From: Phytomonospora sp040655735
GTDB lineage: Bacteria; Actinomycetota; Actinomycetes; Mycobacteriales; Micromonosporaceae
Length of the DNA stretch: 64,000 nucleotides
Assembly (NCBI RefSeq): GCF_040655735.1
Contig: NZ_JBFAKK010000012.1
Coordinates: 225,109 to 289,108 of the forward strand
Reading direction: 5' to 3'
Positions 7,414 to 15,630 of the stretch are shown piece after piece. The notes under the pieces are model-generated. The model was not told the origin of the DNA and ran no database searches. It saw only the letters and a list, made by a program, of their open reading frames with translations. A program made the translations under genes and the position numbers. Numbering within the stretch: the first letter of the stretch is position 1; the number at the start of each line of letters is the position of its first letter.

Positions 7414-8583
7414 TTACGCGTAGTCCTTGAGCTTGTAGCCGTCGACGATCCGCCGGAAGTCGTCGTCGGTGCTCAGCCCGGGCTCCTCTTCGCTGTCGCC
7501 GTTGCGCTGGGCCTCGACGCGTGCCTTGTTGGTGAGCGCCATGTGCTGGTTATCGGCGACCCACGCGCCGATCTCGGCCTGGTAGTTGCCGAAGGCGATC
7601 TCATGGTCGCCGCCGGCGGCCTTGAGCTCACCGGCGAGCACGTAGGCGCCGACCATGGCGAGGCTGGTTCCCTGCCCCGACAAGGGGGAGCCGCAGTGGG
7701 CGGCGTCGCCGACCAGCGCGACGCGGCCGACCGACCAGTGGTCGAGGTGGATCTGGGCCATCGAGTCGAAGTGGAAGTCGTCGGCCTGCCACATGTGGTC
7801 GAGCAGCTTCGGCAGGATCCAGGCGCCGTTGCCGAGGCGGTCGGCGAGGATCCGCTTCTGCGCGTCGAGGTCGCGGTAGTCGTAGACGAGCGGCTCGGCC
7901 TCCTCGAAACCAAGGTAGGCGCGGCATTCGGTGTTGTCGCGGACGCTCATGACGCCGCCGCCCCAGGAGTCGCCGGGCATCTGGTGGAACACCTGCCAGT
8001 TCTTCAGGTCGAGGAAGTTCGGCACGGTCCACACGGCCAGATAGGTGCCCAGGTGGGTGATGTGGTCCTGCTCGTCGCCGTAGACGAGGCGGCGGGTGTT
8101 GGAGTGCAGGCCGTCGGCGCCGATGACGAGGTCGAAGCGCCGTTCGGGGTGGTTCTGGAACTCGACGGTGACGCCGTCGCCGTCCTGGCGGATCTCGGTG
8201 ATCGAGTCGCCGAAGATGTACTCGACGCCCTCGGCGGCCCCGGCCATGACCTGGGCGAGGTCCTCGCGGAGGATCTCGACGTCGGGGCTGCCGATCTCGC
8301 CGCCGGTCAGGGTCTGCTCGGTGCTGCGGTAGACCTCGGTGCCGTCACCGTCCACCATGGACATGCCGTGCGAGACGATCCGGCGGGCGCGCAGGCTCTC
8401 CAGGACGCCCATCCGCTCGGCGACCTCGACGGCCGGCCCGCGCACGTCGATGGCCTGGCCGCCCTTGCGCAGTTGCGGGGTCAGCTCCACGATCGCGACC
8501 TCGAAGCCGTGGCGGCGCAGCCAGTACGCGAGGGCGGTGCCGGCGATGCTGCCACCGGAGATGAGGACGGACTGGGTCTTCAT
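7414..8583 (-). CDS. FAD-dependent monooxygenase (PHBH/TetX-like)
   Basis: 389 residues. N-terminal FAD-binding GGSIAGTALAYWLRRHG (about 9-25), the DG motif region DLVIGADGLHSNTRR, and the C-terminal GD motif VALVGDAAHCGSPLSGQGTS mark a class A flavoprotein hydroxylase. The closest general look is TetX-like or hydroxylating monooxygenases of secondary metabolism; the substrate cannot be read. Start ATG 8583 has GCAGGGAGA as Shine-Dalgarno. Upstream on the same strand is only a fragment of a MarR regulator, the probable former partner gene. A terminator hairpin follows immediately. Confidence 0.85.
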   Translation of the reverse strand: MKTQSVLISGGSIAGTALAYWLRRHGFEVAIVELTPQLRKGGQAIDVRGPAVEVAERMGVLESLRARRIVSHGMSMVDGDGTEVYRSTEQTLTGGEIGSPDVEILREDLAQVMAGAAEGVEYIFGDSITEIRQDGDGVTVEFQNHPERRFDLVIGADGLHSNTRRLVYGDEQDHITHLGTYLAVWTVPNFLDLKNWQVFHQMPGDSWGGGVMSVRDNTECRAYLGFEEAEPLVYDYRDLDAQKRILADRLGNGAWILPKLLDHMWQADDFHFDSMAQIHLDHWSVGRVALVGDAAHCGSPLSGQGTSLAMVGAYVLAGELKAAGGDHEIAFGNYQAEIGAWVADNQHMALTNKARVEAQRNGDSEEEPGLSTDDDFRRIVDGYKLKDYA

Positions 8584-8685
8584 GGTCTTTCTCCCTGCTC
8601 GGTTCGTGTTCCTTGTCGAGACCGAGCTTGCGGAGTGCGGCTTACCGGCGGCTGACCGCCGGCGCACGGCCGCTGACCGCTCGGG

Positions 8686-8771
8686 TCAGGGAGCGAACGC
8701 GCGGCTCATGGCCCGCATGGCCGCCTCGACGGTGTCGCGTTCGGCCGGGTCGAGGCGGGCGGTCTGTTCGC
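8686..8771 (-). pseudogene. C-terminal stub of a MarR-family regulator
   Basis: The minus strand encodes a 28-residue tail, RLDPAERDTVEAAMRAMSRA plus FAP and a stop, typical of the dimerisation helix that ends MarR regulators. At 8769-8771 the match stops abruptly and the opposite-strand amidohydrolase remnant begins, so the rest of the gene was lost at that junction. The stub lies about 100 bases upstream of the FAD monooxygenase. Confidence 0.6.
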
Positions 8772-9460
8772 GTCTTCGACGGCGTCGAGGTCATCCCCGC
8801 CGCCGACGTGCTCGTCGACGGCCCGGCGATCACCGCCGTGACCGCTCCCGCCTGCCGACCTCGTCACCAACGGCGAGGGCAGCACGCTCCTCCCCGGACT
8901 CATCGACCCCCACGTCCACGTCCTCGACGGCGACCTCTCCCGCGCCCTGCGCTTCGGCGTGACCACCGAACTCGACATGTTCTGCCTCCCCGCCAACCTC
9001 GCCCGCCAGTGCCGCACCGCCGCCGCCCGCCACGACGTCGCCGATCTGCGCGGCGCCGGCGTCCTGGCCACGGCGCCGGGCGGGCACCCGACGCAGAGCA
9101 TGAGGCCGGAGATGGCCGCGGCCCTCGGGGACGCGGTCGGCGAGTTCGCGACGCGGCGGCGCTCGCCCTGCGGCGGGCCGGTGTGCCGGTGCTGGCGGGC
9201 ACCGGCGCGAGCCTGTGGGCGCCCAAGCACGGGGACTCGACGCATCGCGAGCTGGAGTTGCTGGTGGCGGCGGGATTGAGCCCGGTGGAGGCCCTTGCCT
9301 CGGCGACCTCGGTTCCCGCGCGGACCTTCGGCCTCGATGACCGGGGCGGGTCGCGGCGGGACTCCAGGCCGACCTGCTGCTGGCGGAAGGGGATCCGACC
9401 GCCGACATCTCCGCCACCGAGTCCATTGTGGCCGTATGGCGTCGTGGGGAGCGCTTCTAG
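8769..9460 (+). pseudogene. Degraded amidohydrolase (imidazolonepropionase-like)
   Basis: Pieces of one metal-dependent amidohydrolase are readable in three frames: RVFDGVEVIPAADVLVDGP, then after a shift LLPGLIDPHVHVLDGDLSRA and GVTTELDMF with the His-x-His metal motif, then after another shift and a deletion GVPVLAGTGASLWAPKHGD and LSPVEALASATSVPARTFGL, and finally VWRRGERF before a TAG at 9458. Known members are about 400 residues; the pieces sum to about 200. The middle of the barrel and the rest of the active site are missing. Clearly non-functional. Confidence 0.8.
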
Positions 9461-9473
9461 TTAGCATTGCCTC

Positions 9474-10556
9474 ATGCGCGCGTACCGGGGGGCCGTCGCC
9501 GCGATGACGGCGAAGACGACCGGCCAGAAGACTCCACAAGGGACTCATCCGCTTCTCGCCTTACAGCGGGCCGCCGGGAACCGGGCGGTGACCGACCTGG
9601 TCCTCCAGCGCGACGGCGTGCTCGACGCCGCCGGGGTCGGTCGGGAACTCGTCAGGGCCGGCAACAGCGCCCTGCGCGAGGAACGGCTGCTCACCGGCGC
9701 GGCCGCCATGTCGGAGGCCGAGGCCTTCGAACTGCTCGGCAACGTCATCGAGGCGACACCGAACAAGCTGGCCACGGCCGTCATGCGCATGCGCGAGGCG
9801 AACCGCTTCGCCCTGCTGCGCACGCTCGTCGGCAAGCAGGGCCACGACAACGCCCACATCATCCGGGACGCGCTCCTCGGCGGCTCGCAGCTGCGCTTCG
9901 CCGCGCTGGTCCCCGACGCGGCCCGCCGAGGCTCGGTGCTCGCGGTGCTCGGCCGGCCACTGGCCGGGCACCGGCCGCAGCCCGACGGCTCGCTGTGGGT
10001 CAACCTGAGCTTCCGGGCCGAGGGCTCGATCAGCGGCCAGAACCAGGCCCCGGGCAGGGATCTCGCGCAGTTCGGCGGCGGACGCCTCGGCCTGGTCCCC
10101 GGTCGCGGCAACAACGGCATGGAGATCCGCGGCGACGTCGTCGGCGACCACGGCGACACGACCTTCGACTTCAAGCGCTGGGTCACCATGCGCCTCTACT
10201 ACCGCGTCGGCGGCGAGTGGACCCTCAAGAGAAGTCTCGACCACACCGACGACGACTCCAACGACTCCGACGAGCACCTGACCCCGACCGGCGACGGGCA
10301 CATCTACTCGATCGACGCGCCCGGCCCCGTCTATCCCGACCGCTCCAGTCGGGCGACGCACGTGCTCTACGTCGCGACCTTCGGTGAGTGGGTGCTGGCC
10401 ACGAACACGCTGGCGGAACAGCAGTGGAACGTCTCCGACCAGCTCGAATGGCACTCGATCTCGAAACTGGCCAAACGCGCCGACGGCGGCTGGGGGCGCG
10501 ACCCGGAGTTCGGCGGCCAGATCGCCACCGGCGCGAATCCGGGCATGGACCTCTGA
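9474..10556 (+). CDS. Orphan protein with eCIS-cargo-like N-terminal motif
   Basis: 360 residues. Near the N-terminus it carries LLALQRAAGNRAVTDLVLQR, very close to the LQRxAGNxAVxxLLQR signature at the start of proteins encoded with extracellular contractile injection systems (including DUF4157 proteins). The DUF4157 metallopeptidase-like part itself is absent. The middle (about 75-140) is helical; residues 160-340 look beta-rich with an acidic stretch HTDDDSNDSDEH. No signal peptide or membrane helix is seen. TAGCAT lies six bases before ATG 9474, so this start (leaderless) is preferred to ATG 9504. No sheath, baseplate or tube genes are in the window, so the protein is either an orphan cargo or serves a system elsewhere. 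Function unknown. Confidence 0.65.
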   Translation: MRAYRGAVAAMTAKTTGQKTPQGTHPLLALQRAAGNRAVTDLVLQRDGVLDAAGVGRELVRAGNSALREERLLTGAAAMSEAEAFELLGNVIEATPNKLATAVMRMREANRFALLRTLVGKQGHDNAHIIRDALLGGSQLRFAALVPDAARRGSVLAVLGRPLAGHRPQPDGSLWVNLSFRAEGSISGQNQAPGRDLAQFGGGRLGLVPGRGNNGMEIRGDVVGDHGDTTFDFKRWVTMRLYYRVGGEWTLKRSLDHTDDDSNDSDEHLTPTGDGHIYSIDAPGPVYPDRSSRATHVLYVATFGEWVLATNTLAEQQWNVSDQLEWHSISKLAKRADGGWGRDPEFGGQIATGANPGMDL

Positions 10557-10575
10557 ACGGCGTATTCTCGACGGC

Positions 10576-10827
10576 GTGAACCAGCTGCTGCCGTACGCTC
10601 TCACCGCCCTCGGGGTCGCCGCCGTCATCGGCGGGCTCGTGTGGGCGGGCCGGCGGGTGCGCAGGCGCGGGTCGGGCGGAGCCGTCGCGGCGGCCCTCGC
10701 CGCTCACGACGAGCTCTGGTACCCCACGGCCCACCAGTCGCACTTCGAGCTGCGCTTGGACGAGGAGCGCAAGGTCGACACCCCGACGCCCGACGAGCTC
10801 AAGGGCCGCAAGGCGGGTAGGCGCTAA
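10576..10827 (+). CDS. Small single-pass membrane protein
   Basis: 83 residues from a GTG with TATTCT seven bases upstream (leaderless pattern). One membrane helix (LLPYALTALGVAAVIGGLVW, residues 4-23) is followed by a basic RRVRRRG stop-transfer and a hydrophilic cytoplasmic tail. No known domain is recognised. It starts 19 bases after the eCIS-like gene and ends overlapping the stop codon of the convergent gene by four bases. Confidence 0.6.
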   Translation: MNQLLPYALTALGVAAVIGGLVWAGRRVRRRGSGGAVAAALAAHDELWYPTAHQSHFELRLDEERKVDTPTPDELKGRKAGRR

Positions 10828-11534
10828 GGCACGCCCTGGAGCCAGCCCTCTTCCATGCGGTCGGTGGCGTCCTCGGTGTGGCGGACCCGGAACGCCGAGG
10901 CCCGCAGCCGCCGGCTCCACGGGTCGTGCTCACCGAGGATCAGCTCGCTCAGCCCGCCCCAGTAGGTGGCGGTGGGATCCTCGGCGTCGTAAGGGATCCC
11001 GCTGTACGGCTCGGCCAGGCCGCATCCGTCGAGGACGGCCTGCGGGTCGCCGGTGAGCGTCCACAGCGCGGGGTCTTCGTTGATCGCCCAGCCCTCGGAG
11101 TGCACGGGTTCGAAGCCGGGGACGACCCACGCGACCTCTTCGTGCGACTCACCCCGGTCCACGCTGGCGTTGCCGATGATCTTCGCGCCGGGGAGGCGTT
11201 TCGCGAGTTCGGTGACCTGCTCAAGTACCGGCCAGGAGTTGCCGTTGTCGGCCAGCGCGGGGTCGCAGACGCCGATGACGTTGCCCCACACGCCGACCTG
11301 GATCCACTCCAGGTCGGCGCGGGTCTGTAGCCCGAAGCCGCCTGCGACGCGTTGTTCGCCCTCGTATTCGAGGACTTCGTCGACCGTGTCGAGGGCCGCG
11401 GCGAACTCGCGTGCTCGGGCGGGGTCGTTCGCGGGCCAGGCGGGGGACTCGATCGGTGGCAGCACGACCGTGACCGTGTAGATCCCCGAGCCTCGTACCA
11501 GTGTGTCCGGCGGGCTCGTCCAGAAGTCCGTCAT
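10824..11534 (-). CDS. Hypothetical protein, acidic, Trp-rich
   Basis: 236 residues, no family recognised. It is soluble, with repeated tryptophans and a conserved-looking core (ADLEWIQVGVWGNVIGVCDP, EEVAWVVPGFEPVHSEGW). It could be an immunity-type or SMI1-like fold, but no motif proves it. TACCGT seven bases before ATG 11534 supports that start over the in-frame GTG 11543. It is convergent with the small membrane protein gene, sharing CTAA at the stops. Confidence 0.6.
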   Translation of the reverse strand: MTDFWTSPPDTLVRGSGIYTVTVVLPPIESPAWPANDPARAREFAAALDTVDEVLEYEGEQRVAGGFGLQTRADLEWIQVGVWGNVIGVCDPALADNGNSWPVLEQVTELAKRLPGAKIIGNASVDRGESHEEVAWVVPGFEPVHSEGWAINEDPALWTLTGDPQAVLDGCGLAEPYSGIPYDAEDPTATYWGGLSELILGEHDPWSRRLRASAFRVRHTEDATDRMEEGWLQGVP

Positions 11535-11551
11535 GACCGACACGGTAGTGA

Positions 11552-12424
11552 TCAGGCGCCGAACGCCTCGGCGTGGTCCCGGGCGAAGTCGGTGAAGTCG
11601 CGCGGGGGCCTGCCGAGGAGTTCGGCGACGGTGTCGGTGGAGTACTGGCCCCAGCCCGAGGCGTAGGCCTGTGCGTACTCCTCCAGCATGTCCACGATCC
11701 AGGGCGGGACGCCGTATCCGCGCAGTGTGGCGCGCTTGGTCTCGTCGCTGACCGCGCGGTACTCCACGGGCTTGCCGAGCACGGTGCCGAGGTGCTCGGC
11801 GACCTCTTCCATCGACAGCAGGCGCGGGCCGGAGAGCGTGTAGGCCTTGCCGTGGTGGCGGCCGGGGTCGTCGAGCAGGACGCGGGCGGCGGAGGCGGCG
11901 ATGTCACGGGCGTCGATCATGGCGAGGCGCGCGGCGGCGAGGTTGAGCGAGAAGGTGCCGGTGGCGGCGATGTCGCCGGCCTCGTTGAGGAGGTTCTGCA
12001 TGAACCAGTGCGGGTGCAGGATGGTCCAGCGCATGCCGGAGTTCTCGATCTCGCGGTCCGACAGGGCGTGCAGCCTGCCCGAGCGGTTGGGGGCGTCGTG
12101 GGCGGCGCCGATCGCCGACATCCGCACGACGCGTTCGACCCCGGCCCGGCGGGCGGCCCAGAGGGCGTTCATGTGGTTCTCGGGAGCGCGGGGACTGTTG
12201 GGCGTCAGGAGCCAGAGGTCCTGCGCGCCTTCGAAAGCGGGGGTCAGGGTGCGCGGGTCTTCGAGGTCGCCGACGTAGGGCTTGACTCCCCGGGCGAGCA
12301 GACCGTCGGCTTCGGACTCGTCGAGGACGAGCGCGCGCAGGTCCACATCGGACTCGGCGAGTTCGGCGATGAGCGCGGTGGACACGGTTCCGGTCGCGCC
12401 GGTGAGCAAAATGGTGCGGGACAT
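11552..12424 (-). CDS. NmrA-like NAD(P)-binding protein (atypical SDR)
   Basis: 290 residues with the Rossmann motif LLTGATGTVSTALIAEL at the N-terminus, VRMSAIGA in the middle and HPHWFMQNLLNE, the hallmarks of NmrA/quinone-oxidoreductase-2-like atypical SDRs that sense redox cofactors or reduce quinones. The catalytic YxxxK of classical SDRs is absent, as usual in this group. The second ATG (12424) is chosen because GAGGAG lies seven bases before it. The start overlaps the end of the EamA exporter gene upstream, so the two are co-translated. Expression is probably controlled by the divergent MarR gene at 13460. Confidence 0.8.
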   Translation of the reverse strand: MSRTILLTGATGTVSTALIAELAESDVDLRALVLDESEADGLLARGVKPYVGDLEDPRTLTPAFEGAQDLWLLTPNSPRAPENHMNALWAARRAGVERVVRMSAIGAAHDAPNRSGRLHALSDREIENSGMRWTILHPHWFMQNLLNEAGDIAATGTFSLNLAAARLAMIDARDIAASAARVLLDDPGRHHGKAYTLSGPRLLSMEEVAEHLGTVLGKPVEYRAVSDETKRATLRGYGVPPWIVDMLEEYAQAYASGWGQYSTDTVAELLGRPPRDFTDFARDHAEAFGA

Positions 12425-12426
12425 GG

Positions 12427-13356
12427 TCATGCTCCTCGGTGGAAGAGGTTGCGGACGGCGGCGGGGGTGAGCTGGGCGGCGGCGATGGCGGCGAAGGCGA
12501 GGACGAATCCGAGTCCCTGCACGGGAGTGAGGGATTCGTCGAGGAAGAGCCAGCCGAGGATCGTGGCGACCGCCGGGGAGAGCAGGGCGAGGAAGGACAC
12601 GGCGACGACGGGGAGCCGTCCGATCCCGTTGAACCAGATGACGAAGGACAGCAGGGCGCCGACCACGCCGAGCCACAGGTAACCGCCGATGGCGGGCAGG
12701 TCGAGGGCGGGCGGGAGCCCTTCGAAGGCGAGGGCGAGCGGGACGAGGACGAGTCCGCCGGCGGTGAGCTGCCAGCCGGCGATGGTGGCGGGGCCGGCGC
12801 CCTCGGGGCGTCCCCAGCGTTTGGTGAGGACGATCCCGGCGGCCATGACTCCGGCGGCGCCGACGCCGGCGAGGACGCCGAGCAGGTCGAAGGCGAGGGT
12901 GCCGCGCAGGACGATCAGCCCGACGCCGAGCACGCCGACGGCTCCCCAGGCCAGGCGCCAGCGGGTCGGTTTCTCGCCGAGGAGCAGGAAGGCGAGGCCG
13001 ACGACGAGCAGCGGCTGGACGGCCGTGAGGGTCGCGGCGACTCCGCCGGGGAGGCGGTAGGCGGCCACGAAGAGCAGGGTGAACAGGGCGCCGATGTTGA
13101 GCGTGCCGAGCAGCAGTGAGCGCCACAGCCATGCGCCGCGCGGGAGCCGGCGGGTGAAGGCGAGCAGGATCAGGCCGGCCGGGAGGGCGCGCAGGACGCC
13201 GGAGACGAGGGGGTGGCCGGTGGGCAGGAACTCGGTGGTGACCAGGTAGGTCGTGCCCCAGCTGGCGGGCGCGGTGGCGGTCAGCAGGGTGAGTCCGAGG
13301 GTGCGGCCGGGCGGGGCCGCGGGGCGCGGGCCGGATCGGCTCAGTGCCTGAACCAT
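12427..13356 (-). CDS. EamA/DMT-family exporter
   Basis: 309 residues with about ten hydrophobic helices in two EamA repeats; LLLGEKPTRWRLAWGAVGVL closes the first repeat and FLDESLTPVQGLGFVLAFAA the second. Drug/metabolite transporters of this type export amino acids, nucleobases or drugs; the substrate is unknown. The ATG at 13356 has AAGGAG six bases upstream. The gene heads an operon with the NmrA-like gene and is divergent from a MarR regulator, with two operator-like repeats in between. Confidence 0.88.
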   Translation of the reverse strand: MVQALSRSGPRPAAPPGRTLGLTLLTATAPASWGTTYLVTTEFLPTGHPLVSGVLRALPAGLILLAFTRRLPRGAWLWRSLLLGTLNIGALFTLLFVAAYRLPGGVAATLTAVQPLLVVGLAFLLLGEKPTRWRLAWGAVGVLGVGLIVLRGTLAFDLLGVLAGVGAAGVMAAGIVLTKRWGRPEGAGPATIAGWQLTAGGLVLVPLALAFEGLPPALDLPAIGGYLWLGVVGALLSFVIWFNGIGRLPVVAVSFLALLSPAVATILGWLFLDESLTPVQGLGFVLAFAAIAAAQLTPAAVRNLFHRGA

Positions 13357-13366
13357 TGGGAACTCC

Positions 13367-13446
13367 TTAACATTGAACATTTCAACGTTGAGAAGACTAG
13401 CGCGATGTTATGGTGACGTCAAACTGTTCGACATTGAGATGTTCGC
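13367..13446. promoter_or_regulatory. Divergent EamA/MarR control region with two operator-like sites
   Basis: Site 1 is the palindrome TTGAA-CAT-TTCAA at 13373-13385. Site 2, GACATTGAGATGTTC at about 13430-13444, is an imperfect palindrome. Both contain ACATTGA. This spacing between divergent starts fits an autoregulating MarR repressor. Confidence 0.5.
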
Positions 13447-13459
13447 CGAGGGGGAGACC

Positions 13460-13969
13460 GTGCAGGACAACGTCGACTGGCGGCTCGATCAGTGGCGCAA
13501 GGAGCGGCCCGACATCGACCCCTCGCCCATGGGCGTCGTGGCCCGCATCCAGCGCGCCTGCCGGCTGCTCGAACGCGAGCTGCGCGACAACTTCGCCGCC
13601 TACGACCTGCAGATCTGGGAGTTCGACATCCTGGGCACCCTGCGCCGCTCGGGTTCGGCGCTGACCGCCGGGCAGCTCGTGGAGTCGGCGATGGTCACCT
13701 CCGGCGCGATCACCAACCGCATCGACCGGCTCGTCGCGAAAGGGCTGGTCACCCGCGAGGTCGATCCCGGCAACCGGCGCAGCGTGCAGATCGCCTTGAC
13801 CCCGACGGGCCTGGAGTTGATCGACCGGGTCGTCGTCGCGCACGTCGACCTTGAGGCGAAGATCCTCGACCGGCTCAGCCCCGGCGACCGCGAAGGACTC
13901 GCCGGACTGCTGCGGACGCTGCTGCTCAGCCTCGGTGACGAGGCGCCCGTCAACCCGCTGAACTCCTGA
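13460..13969 (+). CDS. MarR-family transcriptional regulator
   Basis: 169 residues. The winged-helix core runs from YDLQIWEFDILGTLRRSG through SGAITNRIDRLVAKGLVTRE and the wing PGNRRSVQIALTPTGLEL. The N-terminal RLDQWRKERPDIDPSPMG is common in actinobacterial MarR proteins that guard drug exporters. I prefer GTG 13460 (GGGGGAG just upstream, and the second operator then precedes the start) over in-frame ATG 13439. It probably represses itself and the divergent EamA-NmrA operon. Confidence 0.85.
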   Translation: MQDNVDWRLDQWRKERPDIDPSPMGVVARIQRACRLLERELRDNFAAYDLQIWEFDILGTLRRSGSALTAGQLVESAMVTSGAITNRIDRLVAKGLVTREVDPGNRRSVQIALTPTGLELIDRVVVAHVDLEAKILDRLSPGDREGLAGLLRTLLLSLGDEAPVNPLNS

Positions 13970-14057
13970 CCTCGCGTTCAAGCTCGGCTCAAGGTTTATC
14001 GCGGGCCGCCGCCCGACACTGGCCTGACTCAAGCGATCGAGGAAGGCCGGCCGAACA

Positions 14058-14543
14058 GTGAGCTACCCGCAGCAGCAGAACCACCCGCAGCACCAGCACT
14101 ACCCGCCCCAGAACTGGCAGCGGACTCCGCCGCCGCAGGGCTATGCACCGCCGCCGCCCCCGGCGCCGGATCCCCGACTGGAGCGGGGAAGGAAGCTCCA
14201 GCGCTTCCTGCGGATCATCATCGTGATCGCGCTCGGCGGTGCGGCGGCGTACTTCGGGGTCTACTACGGCTTCATCTACAACGGACGGCCCGAGGTCGGC
14301 GACTGCCTCAGCGCCACGACCAAGGAGTTCGCGGGCTGGCTGCTGGTCGACTGCTCCGACCCGACGGCGGCCTATGAGGTCGTCGCCGTGCAGACCGGCG
14401 GAAAGTACGACCGCGACCTGCACACCTGCGATCCCTACCCCGACGGTCAGGCCTTCTACGAGGGTGCCGGGCGCAAGGGCAGGACCTCGTGGGAGATGTG
14501 CGTGGTGCCGCTCGGTTCGGACGACGCGACCGCGCCGAAGTAG
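14058..14543 (+). CDS. LppU/SCO3897-like membrane-anchored protein
   Basis: 161 residues: a Gln/His/Pro-rich cytoplasmic N-terminus (about 50 residues), one membrane helix (FLRIIIVIALGGAAAYFGVYYGF, written here only to define its limits at about 50-72, is followed by) an extracellular domain. The extracellular part has VGDCLS, LVDCSDPTAAYEVV, a third cysteine in HTCDP and a fourth in EMCVVP, so two disulfides are likely. The VGDC...VDCSDP pattern is shared by LppU/SCO3897-type actinobacterial proteins of unknown role. Start is GTG; a weak GAAGG lies upstream. Confidence 0.65.
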   Translation: MSYPQQQNHPQHQHYPPQNWQRTPPPQGYAPPPPPAPDPRLERGRKLQRFLRIIIVIALGGAAAYFGVYYGFIYNGRPEVGDCLSATTKEFAGWLLVDCSDPTAAYEVVAVQTGGKYDRDLHTCDPYPDGQAFYEGAGRKGRTSWEMCVVPLGSDDATAPK

Positions 14544-14623
14544 GCGCGGTAAGGGAAGTAGAGAACAGGAGACCGTCCCGGCCGGTCCGCCCCAATGGGA
14601 CCGGCCGGGAAGCTCTCACACCG

Positions 14624-15016
14624 TCAGAAGCGCTGGGGTGGTACTGGTCCAGCCTGCTGCGGTGGAGGAGGGGGCCCCTGGTAGACCGGCTGCGGCGGTC
14701 CGGAGACCGGGGCCGGTGACGAGACCGGGGCGGACTGGTCGGCGCGGCGGCGTCCCCCGATGCTCACGACGCCGCCGGCGAGGACCAGGACCAGGCCGAA
14801 GCCGATGTTCATCAGACCCTCGTCGCGGGAACCGGCGTCGAGGCTTCCGTTGACGGAGCGGCATTCCTGGACTTCGCTGCGGACCTGGCAGTCCCAGTTG
14901 AAGCTGATCGACGTGTTCTGCTGGAAGTCGTCGTAGTAGATGATGTAGCCGATGCCGGCGAGCGCGACGCCGGCGACGAGCAGGACGATCTGGAACACAC
15001 GGGCTAGCGGGTGCAT
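14624..15016 (-). CDS. Small membrane protein with proline-rich tail
   Basis: 130 residues. Two membrane helices (about 8-27 and 72-93) enclose an extracellular loop of about 45 residues with two cysteines (NWDCQVRSEVQECRS), probably a disulfide. The cytoplasmic C-terminus is rich in Pro/Gln. ATG 15016 has CAGGAG ten bases upstream. It is convergent with the LppU-like gene, and both may belong to the cell envelope; no family name is certain. Confidence 0.6.
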   Translation of the reverse strand: MHPLARVFQIVLLVAGVALAGIGYIIYYDDFQQNTSISFNWDCQVRSEVQECRSVNGSLDAGSRDEGLMNIGFGLVLVLAGGVVSIGGRRRADQSAPVSSPAPVSGPPQPVYQGPPPPPQQAGPVPPQRF

Positions 15017-15108
15017 GAAGTGCGAGGCTCCTGTCGGGTGGGCTGGATCTTCGGCCCACGGTAGGCAGGAGCCCGGCGGTTTACCTTGAGCGAATCTTGA
15101 GCCCCGGG

Positions 15109-15348
15109 TCAGCCTTTCGCGCGGCGGCTCTTGGCGGCGTAGTGCTGGAAGAACATGAATAGTCCCGTGGCGAGAAGTGCCGCCAGCGGGAGCAGCGGCA
15201 CGTAGGAGACCCATGCGAGGGACTGGCCGCCGAACGCCAGGGTGAGCGCGGTGATCACGGTGGTCGTGGTGAACACGATCGACGTCCAGCGGTGGAAGGT
15301 CCGGACCCGCGGACCGCGGGTGGCTGCGGCGGTGTTGTCGGAACTCAT
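15109..15348 (-). CDS. Small two-helix membrane protein
   Basis: 79 residues with two hydrophobic helices (about 22-40 and 45-68), a Trp/Arg-rich N-terminal segment RVRTFHRWTS and a basic C-terminus. GGAGG lies just upstream of ATG 15348. Similar small proteins are frequent in actinobacterial genomes; no function is known. Confidence 0.65.
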   Translation of the reverse strand: MSSDNTAAATRGPRVRTFHRWTSIVFTTTTVITALTLAFGGQSLAWVSYVPLLPLAALLATGLFMFFQHYAAKSRRAKG

Positions 15349-15630
15349 CGTGGCCTCCGGTGGTGAGGTCGGGCTTTGACGCCTTCGACGCTAGTGCGGG
15401 GCCGTGACCTGCGCTTCTCGATTCCTGACCGGTCGTCCTTGCGAGGGATGCGGCTTGGCGGGGCGGGGCGGGGGCTAGGAGGGTCGGGGCGGGACGGTTA
15501 AGCGTTCGGGGGACGTCGGCACGCCTGGTTTCGTCTCTTGTGGAATGTCGGGGAGATCGGGATCGCTTGTGGTGGCGGGACCGCGGCAGCCCCACCCTGC
15601 GCGCGGTCCCACCCTTGCGTCGGCGGGAGG
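15349..15630. other. Intergenic stretch with one hairpin
   Basis: No coding frame is convincing. GGGACCGCG at 15577-15585 pairs with CGCGGTCCC at 15602-15610 and, lying just beyond the SDR stop at 15631, may terminate that gene on the minus strand. The rest is G-rich without visible structure. Confidence 0.4.

Noticed and set aside
7414..8583. Rifampicin monooxygenase (Rox)
   Set aside because: The protein is much shorter than Rox-type enzymes and has no rifamycin-associated element; only the general class A flavoprotein assignment is supported.
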